Positions 28,140-36,506 of a stretch of 64,000 nt of DNA are shown here, piece by piece. Under the pieces are notes generated by a model that ran no database searches, was not told where the DNA came from, and was given only the letters and a program-made list of their open reading frames with translations. This DNA comes from Nonomuraea wenchangensis. GTDB taxonomy: Bacteria > Actinomycetota > Actinomycetes > Streptosporangiales > Streptosporangiaceae. How positions within the stretch are numbered: position 1 is the stretch's first letter; every line of letters begins with the position of its first letter. The stretch spans positions 124,001 to 188,000 of the forward strand of contig NZ_FOHX01000004.1 of the NCBI RefSeq assembly GCF_900111685.1. Reading direction: 5' to 3'. The translations under genes were made by a program, and so were the position numbers.

Positions 28140-29339
28140 TCATGTCCGGGGCCCGTAGGTCAGACGGCGCAGGACGGTCTCCGCGGGGCCGGCCTGATTG
28201 CGCTGGTCGAGCAGGCGGGCGATCAGCACGGTCACGAGCCAGACGGCCACCGCGATGATCAGGCCGGTCACTGTGGGGCTGCCGAAGCGGCCGCCGAGGG
28301 CGAGCGTGAAGGGCGCCAGGAGGATGAGCCAGGCCACCGACTGGAACAGGTATCCGGACAGGGAACGCCGGCCCAGGGCCGAGAGGGCGCCGACGACTGG
28401 ACCGGGCCGCGTGACCCTCATGGCGATCAGGCCGAAGACGGCGACGTAACCTGGGCCGGCGAACATGCCGCTGGCGCCGTGGAGCGACAGCATCTCACCG
28501 GCGACCGACTCGTTGACGTGCAGCCATCCGGCAGCGACCAGGGCGGCCGGTAGACCTCCGGCGATGGCCATGCCGAGTCCGAGGACGGCGGTCCACTTGA
28601 GCAGGGTTTTGTGGCGGCTCGGCTCTTCGAGGACGCGGCTGCGGGCGGCCCACATGCCCAGCCAGGCGATGAGGATGAACGGCAGGACGGTCAGCGTGTG
28701 CGTCGGCCATTCGCCGAGACGGCCCAGCATGGACTCCAGGTATCCGGGCGCGGCGAGGGAGTCGATGTGGCTCGCCGGCAGCGGGGCCGACCCGCCCGAA
28801 TCCCCGATGATGCCGCTCACCACCGTGGCGCCGATGACCAGGGTCTGGACCGCCGCCACCGCCCAGATCACCAGCGCGATCCGGTGGAACTTGTCGCCGC
28901 GGCGCAGCAGCACCAGGGTCATCACGATCCCGGTGATCCCGTAGGCGCCGAGGAAGTCGCCGTAGTACAGCAAGACGGCGTGCGCGAACCCGAAGGCGAC
29001 GAGCCAAAGGTTGCGGCGCAGCAGCACCGAGCGGACCTGCTTCGGCGAGGCGCCGGAGGCGTCCTGGCGGCGGGCTAACTGGACGATTCCGTAACCGAAC
29101 ATCACGGCGAAGACCGGGTACCCGCGGGCGTGGACGAGCTCGAAGAGCAGGAAGTTGAGGCCGCGGTCGACTCCTTCCGGCGTGGCGTCGAGGCCGGGCT
29201 GGCCGGCGAAGACGACTCCGGCGACGTTGGCCAGCGCGATGATCAGCAACATCGCTCCCCGGGCCAGGTCCGGTGCGAGGGCGCGTTCGGCACGCCGCAC
29301 GGGCCCTCTCGACGCACGCGGTGCGAGGTCAATGCTCAT
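28140..29339 (-). CDS. DUF418-family membrane protein
   Basis: A 399-residue polytopic protein with about ten hydrophobic segments. Family features include PDLARGAMLLIIALANV, FELVHARGYPVFAVMFGYG and GRRSLSGYLFQSVAWL; DUF418 proteins are annotated as putative transporters without known substrate. ATG 29339 begins MSIDLAPRA. It is divergent from a TetR gene, 105 nt apart, and probably repressed by it. Confidence 0.9.
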   Translation of the reverse strand: MSIDLAPRASRGPVRRAERALAPDLARGAMLLIIALANVAGVVFAGQPGLDATPEGVDRGLNFLLFELVHARGYPVFAVMFGYGIVQLARRQDASGASPKQVRSVLLRRNLWLVAFGFAHAVLLYYGDFLGAYGITGIVMTLVLLRRGDKFHRIALVIWAVAAVQTLVIGATVVSGIIGDSGGSAPLPASHIDSLAAPGYLESMLGRLGEWPTHTLTVLPFILIAWLGMWAARSRVLEEPSRHKTLLKWTAVLGLGMAIAGGLPAALVAAGWLHVNESVAGEMLSLHGASGMFAGPGYVAVFGLIAMRVTRPGPVVGALSALGRRSLSGYLFQSVAWLILLAPFTLALGGRFGSPTVTGLIIAVAVWLVTVLIARLLDQRNQAGPAETVLRRLTYGPRT

Positions 29340-29359
29340 GCTCGTCCTTCTCGCAGGCT

Positions 29360-29394
29360 TTAGTTTCACAGAGAAAGTATCACAGGTAAACTAA
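29360..29394. promoter_or_regulatory. Candidate operator between DUF418 and TetR genes
   Basis: Arms TTAGTTT / AAACTAA in inverted orientation, 21 nt apart, in the divergent promoter region. The position suits autorepression and repression of DUF418 by the TetR protein. Confidence 0.5.
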
Positions 29395-29444
29395 TATGGG
29401 TCTGGCATGATGGGCTGAGTCTTTTCAGAGGCCAACGAGGAGCC

Positions 29445-30203
29445 ATGACCAGCGAGGACTTCATTCCGGCGCCGCTACGTCGGCTGTGGGGGATACCGGA
29501 GTCCTCGCGTCTCGGGCGGCCTGCGGCCCTCGATGTCAACCGGGTCGTCGCCGCGGCGGTGAAGATCGCCGACCGGGACGGCCTCGGTGGCGTGACACTT
29601 CCCAAGGTCGCCAAGAGTCTCGGTGTCACGGGGATGTCGCTCTACCGGCACGTCGGTTCCAAGGACGAGTTGCTCACGCTCATGGCCGACTCCGCCATGG
29701 GCGTACCGCCGGAGATGGACGTCGACGACTGGCGCGAAGGGCTGCGCAGTTGGGCGTTCGCGCAGCGTGCGGTGTTCCAGCGTCGGCCGTGGCTGACGCG
29801 GGTGCCCGTCTCCGGACCGCCCTCCGGGCCGAACCAGATCGCCTGGATGGAGGCCGGGCTGGCGGTCCTGTCCCGCACCCGCCTCGACTGGGCGCACAAG
29901 GTCGGCATCCTGTTGCTGATCAGCGGCTACGTGGTCCAGTCGGTACGGCAGTACGACGAACTCGTCGCCAGTAGGGCCGAAGGCCAGGGGCAGGCCGACG
30001 CCGAGCGCGACTACGGCCGCGCGTTGGCGCGACTCATCCAGCCCGAACGCTTCCCTGAGACCGCCCGGCTGTTCTCCTCGGCGCTGTTCGAAGCGCCGCC
30101 CTCGGACACGCCCGACGTGACGATCGCTGACGCGGACTTCTCGATCGGGCTGGAGCTGATCCTTGACGGCGTCGCCGTCCGGATCGAACGCTCCGACTCC
30201 TGA
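29445..30203 (+). CDS. TetR-family regulator (TetR_C type)
   Basis: A 252-residue repressor. The HTH is VNRVVAAAVKIADRDGLGGV then LPKVAKSLGVTGMSLYRHVG; the long C-terminal domain resembles the tetracycline-repressor-type ligand domain, consistent with export of a small molecule. ATG 29445 follows GAGGAG. Divergent from the DUF418 gene. Confidence 0.9.
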   Translation: MTSEDFIPAPLRRLWGIPESSRLGRPAALDVNRVVAAAVKIADRDGLGGVTLPKVAKSLGVTGMSLYRHVGSKDELLTLMADSAMGVPPEMDVDDWREGLRSWAFAQRAVFQRRPWLTRVPVSGPPSGPNQIAWMEAGLAVLSRTRLDWAHKVGILLLISGYVVQSVRQYDELVASRAEGQGQADAERDYGRALARLIQPERFPETARLFSSALFEAPPSDTPDVTIADADFSIGLELILDGVAVRIERSDS

Positions 30204-30311
30204 GGCGCATCCGCCCGGCCTTGGTCTTCTCGCGCGGCGCGCACCCCGCGTTTTCACTCCTGCCCTGCTGAAACGGTGGATATGAGTCGATGCCATGTGA
30301 TCGCGCGAGGC

Positions 30312-30325
30312 GGTTGCTGTACAGC
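30312..30325. repeat. GTTGCTGTAC repeat, copy 1
   Basis: GTTGCTGTAC followed by AGC, in the 247-bp gap between the TetR and secreted-protein genes of the tRNA-Arg island. It shares its core with the paired copies near the tRNA. Nothing else recognisable is in this gap. Confidence 0.55.
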
Positions 30326-30450
30326 ACTCCTCTACGAAAATGCAGGGACGTGAGGCATGGCCCCCATTAGCAGTAATCCGAAAGAGACCTTGAGACGAGA
30401 CGATCTGGAGTGCCGACCCGGTAGGGGGAGGATCGAGAGAGGACGCGCGA

Positions 30451-31254
30451 ATGAGGCGATGGGCCGCCGCGTTGACCGTCGCGATGACCGTGTCCGTCGC
30501 GGTCACCGAACTCAGCACAGCCGGGCATGCTCAGGCGACCCCCGCCGGCCCGGCCGACGCACTCAGGCGTCAACTGGTCGAGAGCCGTGGTGTGACCATG
30601 TCAGAGGTCTTCACTTCGAAGGAAACCGGGGAAAGAACGAGTTACCGCAAGAAAACCCGCGCCCAGTTCGGCAAGGGCACGGTGACGGCTACCGACGTCA
30701 GGGACGTCGCCAGCCCCGACGTCCCTGAACCTGCGCCACGGTTCCTCACGTTCAAGGGCCGAACGTACTGCCAAGGCTGGATCTGCCCCGCTCCCGAGGG
30801 AAAGACCTGGGTCCTCCTCTACGAGAACGAGAAGACCCGTCCTTTCCTACAGTCTGGCGGGATCGATCTCGCTCATCCGGCAGCGCTGAAGGCGGTACTG
30901 GCCACAACTGAGTCCAAACGTCCTGGAGGCGCCTACGACAACACCCGCACCACCATCTACCAGGGAACAATCACCTTCGGCGACCTCTACAGGGTGTCAC
31001 CCGCGTTCCGCGACCAACACGATGGGACGCCCACCGGGAAGTACGCGAAGACAGACCTCTCGTGGCAGCTCTGGCTCGGAGAGGACCAACTGGTACGCAG
31101 GGTCCGGACCTCCTGGCCCGAACAGCTCGGCAAGCGCTCGATTTCCCACGTCGTCGACGCCCGCCTAACTGGCTGGGGCGCCAAGACCGACATCGCAGCC
31201 CCCTCCACAGACGAGACAGCGGGACCGGACGATTGGAAGAATTCTCCATCCTGA
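30451..31254 (+). CDS. Secreted protein of unknown function
   Basis: A 267-residue exported protein. The signal peptide (about 1-29) ends at GHAQA-TPAG. No lipobox is present. The mature part contains two cysteines close together (TYCQGWICPA) and a YRKKTRAQFGKG segment; it loosely resembles actinomycete proteins with a LolA-like fold, but this is weak. GAGAGGA precedes ATG 30451. It is a cargo gene of the tRNA-Arg island. Confidence 0.75.
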   Translation: MRRWAAALTVAMTVSVAVTELSTAGHAQATPAGPADALRRQLVESRGVTMSEVFTSKETGERTSYRKKTRAQFGKGTVTATDVRDVASPDVPEPAPRFLTFKGRTYCQGWICPAPEGKTWVLLYENEKTRPFLQSGGIDLAHPAALKAVLATTESKRPGGAYDNTRTTIYQGTITFGDLYRVSPAFRDQHDGTPTGKYAKTDLSWQLWLGEDQLVRRVRTSWPEQLGKRSISHVVDARLTGWGAKTDIAAPSTDETAGPDDWKNSPS

Positions 31255-31404
31255 ACCTCCCCGCCGAGCGGTGATCGCTCTCCTCCTGTAACTGGCACCC
31301 CTGACCTTCTGCTTTGCAAACGGGAGCCAGTCACGACGTCGAGTGGTCTTCCTCCTGGTCAAGCAGCAGTTAGCGGATGCTGTCACGCGCTGGTGTGTGT
31401 CAAC

Positions 31405-31426
31405 GTTGCTGTACCGGCTGCTGTAC
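31405..31426. repeat. GCTGTAC repeat pair, copy 2
   Basis: GTTGCTGTAC (31405-31414) and GCTGCTGTAC (31417-31426), 12 bp apart start to start. Such paired direct repeats next to a tRNA attachment site resemble arm-type integrase sites. Confidence 0.6.
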
Positions 31427-31667
31427 AGCGCCCGCCAGAGACCACGCTCAGCGACCGATCAGGTGTTGCTTGATGAGAGTCACCCGTAGCCGAGGTTCTC
31501 GCCTTCTGTCCCGGTACATGTCCGCCCAGGTCTTGGGGCTCACGGCCGGCAAAGTCGCTGTGTGCGGCGCAGTCGCGGTGGGCTTCCTGTATCTGGCTTC
31601 GAGCTTCGGCCGGCCTGGCGACATCAAGGAGGTCTCCACTCGCCGGGGATCGGTTGTGTCGGGCTGC

Positions 31668-31690
31668 GTTGCTGTACGACGCTGCTGTAC
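31668..31690. repeat. GCTGTAC repeat pair, copy 3
   Basis: GTTGCTGTAC (31668-31677) and GCTGCTGTAC (31681-31690), 13 bp apart start to start and 52 bp from the tRNA-Arg end. The 488 bases from 31255 to 31742 hold these repeats, the terminator, and no convincing gene; a short frame with one hydrophobic segment starts at ATG 31474 but lacks support. Confidence 0.6.
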
Positions 31691-31700
31691 GGCCACGAAA

Positions 31701-31732
31701 AAGGCCCTCCGAGATCATCCCGGAGGGCCTTT
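31701..31732 (-). terminator. tRNA-Arg terminator
   Basis: Stem AAGGCCCTCCG / CGGAGGGCCTT followed on the minus strand by a run of T (the AAAAA at 31698-31702 of the plus strand), 10 nt past the tRNA 3' end. Confidence 0.85.
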
Positions 31733-31741
31733 CACCTGCTG

Positions 31742-31814
31742 CGCGGCCGAGAGGACTCGAACCCCTAACCTTCTGATCCGTAGTCAGATGCTCTATCCAT
31801 TGAGCTACGGCCGC
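31742..31814 (-). tRNA. tRNA-Arg(ACG)
   Basis: On the minus strand acceptor GCGGCCG pairs with CGGCCGC, discriminator G. The anticodon arm is TCTGA-CTACGGA-TCAGA, anticodon ACG; T loop is GGTTCGAGTCC. 73 nt, CCA not encoded. Its 3' half serves as the island attachment site. Confidence 0.96.
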
Positions 31815-31959
31815 TCGCTGCGTAAGCAAGCATAGCGGGTTTCGGAGTGTGCCTCGAACCATAAACCGCGATCTCGTGTGCGCCGTCCAGGCTCGCGCAG
31901 GTCACGGCCGTACGAGGGGGGATGATCTCGGGGTGTCGGCAGGGTGGTGGGATGGGGGG

Positions 31960-33207
31960 ATGAGGCGGACGGTGTGGGGGGCTGTGCTGGCGTTCGCGGT
32001 GGGGGTGTTGCTCATCGCGGGCGGGGCGCGGCTTGAGCGCGGCGTGCCGGAGTGGGTGCTGGTGGTGCCGTTGGCCGTCACGTGTGCGGGCGTGCTGGTA
32101 CGGCGCCGGGCCCCGGTCGCCTCCCTGGGGCTCGGGGTGGTGGCGGTCGGGCTGGACGCGGTGGTGGGGCCGTCGCTGGGGACGGTGCTGGTGTTCACCG
32201 ACAACCTGTACGCGGCCGCCCTGTACGGTCCGGCCCGCCTGGCGCGCGGGCTGCTCATGGGTACGGCGGTGCTGGCGATCGCGGCCGGGGCCGGGGCGGG
32301 GTTCTGGGCGGCGAACTGGCGGCTGCCGGCGGTCATCGGGGTGCAGGCGGCGCTGGTGCTGGTGACGCCCGTGCTGAGCGCCCTCCTGATACGCGAGCAG
32401 CGGGACCGGGCGGCGGTCGAGCGCGTACGGGCCGAGCAGGTGGCGCGGCTGGCGGAGCTCGATCGGCGGGCGGCCATCGCCGCGGAGCGGACGCGGATGG
32501 CGCGTGAGCTGCACGACCTGATCGCCAACCATTTCAGCGCCATCGCCATCCAGTCCACGGCCGCGCTGTCGCGGACGGATCTCGATGCGGGGACGGTACG
32601 GAAGATCATGGCGTCGGTACGGGAGAACAGCGTGGAAGGGCTGGCGGAGTTGCGGACCATCATCGGGCTGCTCAGGGAGGAGGACGCCCGCCCCGAGGAA
32701 GGGGAGCGTCTCGGGGGTGAGGTCGTGCGGCTGCGGCTGGCCGAGGTGGAGGTGCTGGTGGAGCGGGTCGTCGCGGCAGGCATGAAGGGCTCGTGGCGGG
32801 TCGAGGGGACGGCACGGGAGGTGCCCGCGGCCGTCGACCTCGCGGGTTACCGGATCGTTCAGGAGGCGCTGACCAACGCGCTCAAGCACGGCGAGTCGCC
32901 GGTCGAGCTGGTGGTGTCGTACGAGGTGGGCCGGGTGGTCCTGCGGGTGTGGAACGCGGTGGGCGAGGAGCGGCGGGCGCTGCCCGGGGCCGGAGCCGGG
33001 CTGGTGGGGATGCGGGAGCGGGCCGCGCTGGTGGGCGGGTCGTTCGAGGCCGGTCCGTCCCCGGCGGGCCCGACCGAGGTCAGGCCCGGGTGGGAGGTGG
33101 TGGCGGTGTTGCCGACGGAGGAGCGTGGCCCGGCGGCCACCGAAGGCATGAGCGGGCTGTCGTCGCAGGTCGTCGGCCTGATGTTCCCGCGAGGAGCCGG
33201 CTCATGA
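31960..33207 (+). CDS. Sensor histidine kinase (DesK/HisKA_3 type)
   Basis: A 415-residue kinase. About six membrane segments occupy residues 1-140 with hardly any extracytoplasmic domain, so it may sense the membrane itself. The phosphoacceptor is His185 in ARELHDLIANHFSAIAIQ; the ATPase domain shows QEALTNALKHG and GAGLVGMRERAALVGG. ATG 31960 follows GGGGGG. The stop overlaps the response regulator start as ATGA, so the two form a stoichiometric pair. Confidence 0.93.
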   Translation: MRRTVWGAVLAFAVGVLLIAGGARLERGVPEWVLVVPLAVTCAGVLVRRRAPVASLGLGVVAVGLDAVVGPSLGTVLVFTDNLYAAALYGPARLARGLLMGTAVLAIAAGAGAGFWAANWRLPAVIGVQAALVLVTPVLSALLIREQRDRAAVERVRAEQVARLAELDRRAAIAAERTRMARELHDLIANHFSAIAIQSTAALSRTDLDAGTVRKIMASVRENSVEGLAELRTIIGLLREEDARPEEGERLGGEVVRLRLAEVEVLVERVVAAGMKGSWRVEGTAREVPAAVDLAGYRIVQEALTNALKHGESPVELVVSYEVGRVVLRVWNAVGEERRALPGAGAGLVGMRERAALVGGSFEAGPSPAGPTEVRPGWEVVAVLPTEERGPAATEGMSGLSSQVVGLMFPRGAGS

Positions 33208-33860
33208 CCCCGCCCGTACGCGTCCTGGTGGCCGACGACCACGCCGCCGTCCGCGCCGGGATCGTGCTGATCCTGGACGGCGCCCCGGACATCGAGGTCG
33301 TCGGCGAGGCCGGTGACGGGGAGCGGGCCGTGGCCATGGCCCGCGAGCTGCGGCCGGACGTCGTGCTCATGGACGTCCGCATGCCGCGCCTCGACGGCAT
33401 CTCGGCCACGCGCGAGCTGGCGGGGGTGAGCGACGTGCTGATCCTGACGACGTTCGACCTCGACGAGTACGTCTTCGGCGCCCTCCGCGCGGGCGCGGCC
33501 GGTTTCCTGCTGAAGAGCACCGACGCCGAGTCGCTGGTCGAGGCGGTACGCGTGGTCGCCCGCGGCGACGGCCTCATCTCCCCGTCCGTCACCCGCAAGC
33601 TGATCTCCGCTTTCGCGGAAAGGAGCGCGGAAAGGAGCGCGGCGAAGAGCCGGCAAAAGGGCGAGCGGGCGCCGGAGGGCCTGACGCCCCGCGAGCGCGA
33701 GGTCCTGGCCTGCATCGCCCGCGGCCTGTCGAACGCCGAGATCGCCAGGGAGCTGGACATGGCGGAGGCGACGACGAAGACACACGTCAGCCGCCTGCTG
33801 AACAAGCTCGGCCTGAAGAGCCGCGTCCAGGCGGCCATTTACTACTCAGAGGGCACTTAG
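33204..33860 (+). CDS. NarL/FixJ-family response regulator
   Basis: A 218-residue regulator. The receiver domain has DDH at the N-terminus and phosphoacceptor Asp57 in VLMDVRMPRLDG; the LuxR-type HTH is LTPREREVLACIARGLSNAEIA. The linker contains a duplicated ERSA element. Coupled to the kinase upstream; it may also control the following operon, which starts 10 nt later on the same strand. Confidence 0.93.
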   Translation: MTPPVRVLVADDHAAVRAGIVLILDGAPDIEVVGEAGDGERAVAMARELRPDVVLMDVRMPRLDGISATRELAGVSDVLILTTFDLDEYVFGALRAGAAGFLLKSTDAESLVEAVRVVARGDGLISPSVTRKLISAFAERSAERSAAKSRQKGERAPEGLTPREREVLACIARGLSNAEIARELDMAEATTKTHVSRLLNKLGLKSRVQAAIYYSEGT

Positions 33861-33884
33861 GACCGTAATGTGAGCGGGGTGAAC

Positions 33885-34244
33885 ATGCCTCCGCCCCCGC
33901 CACCACCCCCACCGCCGCCGTTCCCGCCACCCCCGCCGCAGGGGCAGGGGCCGGAGCCGCGGAACACCGGGGTGATCGTCGGGCTGGCGTTCGCGGGGCT
34001 GTTCGGCTATGTCGTCATCAACTTCTTCGTCGGCCTCGTGGCCATCAGCGTGGCGCAGACGGTGGCGTTCGCGGTGGGGGCCGGGTTCCTGGCGCTGGTG
34101 GGGCTCGGGGTCGGGGTGACGTTCCTGCTGCTGCGCAAACCCTGGTCGATCGGGCTGGGGCTCGGGCTGATGATGGGGTGGGCCCTGGTGTCGATCGTGT
34201 CCGCGGGCTGGTGCACCGGGCTCAATCCCGGCATGTACACCTGA
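33885..34244 (+). CDS. Proline-rich three-helix membrane protein
   Basis: About 119 residues. The N-terminus is a run of prolines and glycines (about 1-25) and is followed by three hydrophobic segments. No family known. ATG 33885 has GCGGGGTG upstream; GTG 33870 is an alternative. It is 10 nt upstream of the Lgt-like gene, so it is probably part of that operon, perhaps as a scaffold in the membrane. Confidence 0.75.
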   Translation: MPPPPPPPPPPPFPPPPPQGQGPEPRNTGVIVGLAFAGLFGYVVINFFVGLVAISVAQTVAFAVGAGFLALVGLGVGVTFLLLRKPWSIGLGLGLMMGWALVSIVSAGWCTGLNPGMYT

Positions 34245-34254
34245 CGACCCACCG

Positions 34255-34989
34255 ATGCCTCCTTACCATGAGATCTTCGTCGGCCTCGGCGTGCTGGCGG
34301 CGTCCGTCGTGTTCGTACGTGAGGCCCGCCGCAGGGGCGCGCTGCACGAGCACTCCCTCATCGCGGTCACCGGCGCCCTCGTCGGCGGCGCGATCGGCAT
34401 GCGGCTCGCGGGCTGGCTGGAGACCCTCGACCTCAGGGACCTCTGGCTGTACGGCTCCCGCAGCATCCTCGGCGGCCTCACCGGCGCGTACGCCGGCGTC
34501 CTCGTCGCCAAGAGGATCAGCGGCTACCGCGAGCGCACCGGCGACCTGTTCGCCCCGGCCGTCGCGCTCGGCATGGCCATCGGCCGCATCGGCTGCCACC
34601 TCACCGAGGCTCCCGGCCGTCCCACGAGCCTGCCCTGGGGTGTGCACGCCCCGCCGACGACCCCCGAGTGCCCGGGCTGCCTGACCGGCGCGGCCATGCA
34701 CCCGTCGTTCCTGTACGAGATCGCCTTCCAGCTCGCCGCGTTCGCCGCGCTCATGTGGGCGCGCGGGCGTCTGACGCGGCCGGGGGAGCTGTTCACCCTC
34801 TACCTCGCCGGGTACGCCGCCTTCCGCTTCCTGGTGGAGTTCACCAGGGCGAACGAGACGTTGTGGCTCGGCCTGACCGGACCCCAATGGTTCCTGGCGG
34901 CCGGCCTGCCGCTGCTCGCGGTCCGGGTGACGATCGGCTACCGGCGCGGCTACTACGATCCCCTCATCTCTCGAAAGGTCACATCATGA
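34255..34989 (+). CDS. Prolipoprotein diacylglyceryl transferase-like protein
   Basis: A 244-residue polytopic membrane protein of the Lgt superfamily. Lgt moves a diacylglyceryl group from phosphatidylglycerol to a lipobox cysteine. Conserved parts are GRIGCHLTEAPGRPTSLPWGV, HPSFLYEI and FRFLVEFTR. The core signature is altered: canonical GRxGNFxNxE reads GRIGCHLTE here, so this is a divergent paralogue rather than housekeeping Lgt. It is coupled by ATGA to the radical SAM gene, suggesting a lipid or lipid-linked substrate. Confidence 0.82.
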   Translation: MPPYHEIFVGLGVLAASVVFVREARRRGALHEHSLIAVTGALVGGAIGMRLAGWLETLDLRDLWLYGSRSILGGLTGAYAGVLVAKRISGYRERTGDLFAPAVALGMAIGRIGCHLTEAPGRPTSLPWGVHAPPTTPECPGCLTGAAMHPSFLYEIAFQLAAFAALMWARGRLTRPGELFTLYLAGYAAFRFLVEFTRANETLWLGLTGPQWFLAAGLPLLAVRVTIGYRRGYYDPLISRKVTS

Positions 34990-36506
34990 GCGCAGGGATG
35001 AGCCTCCGGGGCGACCGCATCCTCAGGTACGTCAACGCCTTCTGTCCCCACTGCCACGGCCGTGACCTGGACCGGATCGAGCGCCTGAGCGGCTATCTCG
35101 CCGAACGCGACGGCAAGGTGTGGCTGGAGCGCGGCTGCCGCGAGCACGGCTTCATCCGCACCCTGTACGACGAGGACCCGGAGATCCTCGCGTACCTGGA
35201 GGAATGGACCGCTCCCACCAAGCAGCACATCCCGGACGTCCAGGGCAACTTCGCGCCGATCCCGCTCGCGTACCTCGACGGACTCCCCGAGATGCAGACC
35301 CAGCACACCTGCATCCTCCTGGAGGACATCGCCGAGACCTGCAACCTGCGCTGCCCCACCTGCTTCGCCGACAGCTCGCCCGACCTGTCCGGCGTCGTCC
35401 CCGTCCACGACGTCCTCGCCAACGTGGACCAGCGGCTCGCCCGTGAGAACGGCAAGCTCGACGTGCTCATGCTGAGCGGCGGCGAGCCGACCCTCCACCC
35501 GGAGCTGAAGACGCTGCTCGCCGAGCTGACCGCGCGCCCGATCACCCGCATCCTGGTCAACACCAACGGCGTGCTCGTCGCCAGGGACGACTCCCTCCTC
35601 GACCTGCTCACCGAGCACCGGGAACGGGTGGAGGTCTACCTCCAGTACGACGGCGTCTCGGCCGAGGCGTCCAGGCACCACCGCGGCGGCGACCTGCGTC
35701 AGCTCAAGGCCCAGGCCCTGGCCCGCCTGTCCGAGCGGGAGATCTTCACCACGCTCGTCATGACGGCCGCCCTCGGCGTCAACGACGGGGAGATCGGCGA
35801 CGTCGTACGCCTCGCGCTCGACACCCCGTACGTCGGCGGCGTCTCCCTGCAGCCCCAGTTCGGCTCGGGCCGGTCAGGCGAGATCGATCCCATGGACCGG
35901 CTCACCCACACCGGCGTGCTCAAGCGCCTCGGCCCGCAGACCGACGGACTGGTGACCTGGCGCGACCTCACCGCCCTGCCCTGCTCGCACCCGCACTGCT
36001 GCTCGGTCGGCTACCTGCTGCGCGACGACGCCGGCCAGTGGCGCTCGCTGACGGCGCTCATCGGCCACGACCGGCTCAAGGCGAACCTCGGCCTGGTCTC
36101 CAACCGCATCGCCGACAGCGAGATCCCGCGCGAGCTGCGCCTCGCCGTACAGGAGTCGCTGCTCGGCCTGCTGTCGGAGCAGTCGTCGCTGTCGCATCCG
36201 CAGGTCGGCGACCTGTGGCGGAACATCTGCGAGAACTGCGACCTCGGCATCTCCACCCTGCTCACCCTCGCCTCCTCGGCCCTGCCGGGGCGGCGGCGGA
36301 AACTGCGCCGCATGCTGGCCGAGCGGGTGGTGCGCATCACGGTCAAGCCGTTCATGGACATCTCCACGATGATCGAGGAACGCCTCACGCAGTGCTGCGT
36401 GCACGTCGGCACCCGCGACGGCGAACGCGACCAGTGCGCGCCGTTCTGCGCCGTCCAGGCGTGGCCGCAGCTGTCCCGGCAGCGCCTGTCGCTGGTGGCC
36501 CGGTGA
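34986..36506 (+). CDS. Radical SAM enzyme, tetraether-synthase/MJ0619-like
   Basis: A 506-residue radical S-adenosylmethionine protein. The iron-sulfur triad is C119, C123 and C126 in CNLRCPTCF. An N-terminal metal-ribbon-like part has FCPHC and RGCREHG; the C-terminus has extra cysteines in NICENCDLG and QCAPFC, probably further cluster ligands. This layout is that of the family holding archaeal tetraether lipid synthase (Tes) and the MJ0619 pterin methylase. Between an Lgt-like enzyme and membrane proteins, a lipid substrate is the more likely reading, but it is inference. Confidence 0.87.
   Translation: MSAGMSLRGDRILRYVNAFCPHCHGRDLDRIERLSGYLAERDGKVWLERGCREHGFIRTLYDEDPEILAYLEEWTAPTKQHIPDVQGNFAPIPLAYLDGLPEMQTQHTCILLEDIAETCNLRCPTCFADSSPDLSGVVPVHDVLANVDQRLARENGKLDVLMLSGGEPTLHPELKTLLAELTARPITRILVNTNGVLVARDDSLLDLLTEHRERVEVYLQYDGVSAEASRHHRGGDLRQLKAQALARLSEREIFTTLVMTAALGVNDGEIGDVVRLALDTPYVGGVSLQPQFGSGRSGEIDPMDRLTHTGVLKRLGPQTDGLVTWRDLTALPCSHPHCCSVGYLLRDDAGQWRSLTALIGHDRLKANLGLVSNRIADSEIPRELRLAVQESLLGLLSEQSSLSHPQVGDLWRNICENCDLGISTLLTLASSALPGRRRKLRRMLAERVVRITVKPFMDISTMIEERLTQCCVHVGTRDGERDQCAPFCAVQAWPQLSRQRLSLVAR

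Larger units (their letters stand above)
27937..31783. mobile_element. Integrase-less island at tRNA-Arg(ACG)
   Basis: A 3.8-kb segment bounded by a 41-bp direct repeat (40/41 identical): the 3' half of tRNA-Arg at 31743-31783 and its copy at 27937-27977. The repeat ends exactly at the first base of the anticodon loop, a known crossover region for tyrosine integrases. Inside are a DUF418 membrane protein, a TetR regulator, a secreted protein and three loci of GCTGTAC repeats. No integrase, excisionase or transfer gene is visible, so it is either a decayed element or one moved by a helper. Confidence 0.75.

Noticed and set aside
31474..31742. A small membrane protein gene in the tRNA-Arg island
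   Set aside because: The frame has one hydrophobic segment but poor codon bias, no ribosome site, and its end is a translation of the antisense of tRNA-Arg.
34255..34989. The housekeeping lgt gene
   Set aside because: The Lgt signature is altered at key positions and the protein is shorter than typical actinomycete Lgt; the usual trp-operon context is absent.
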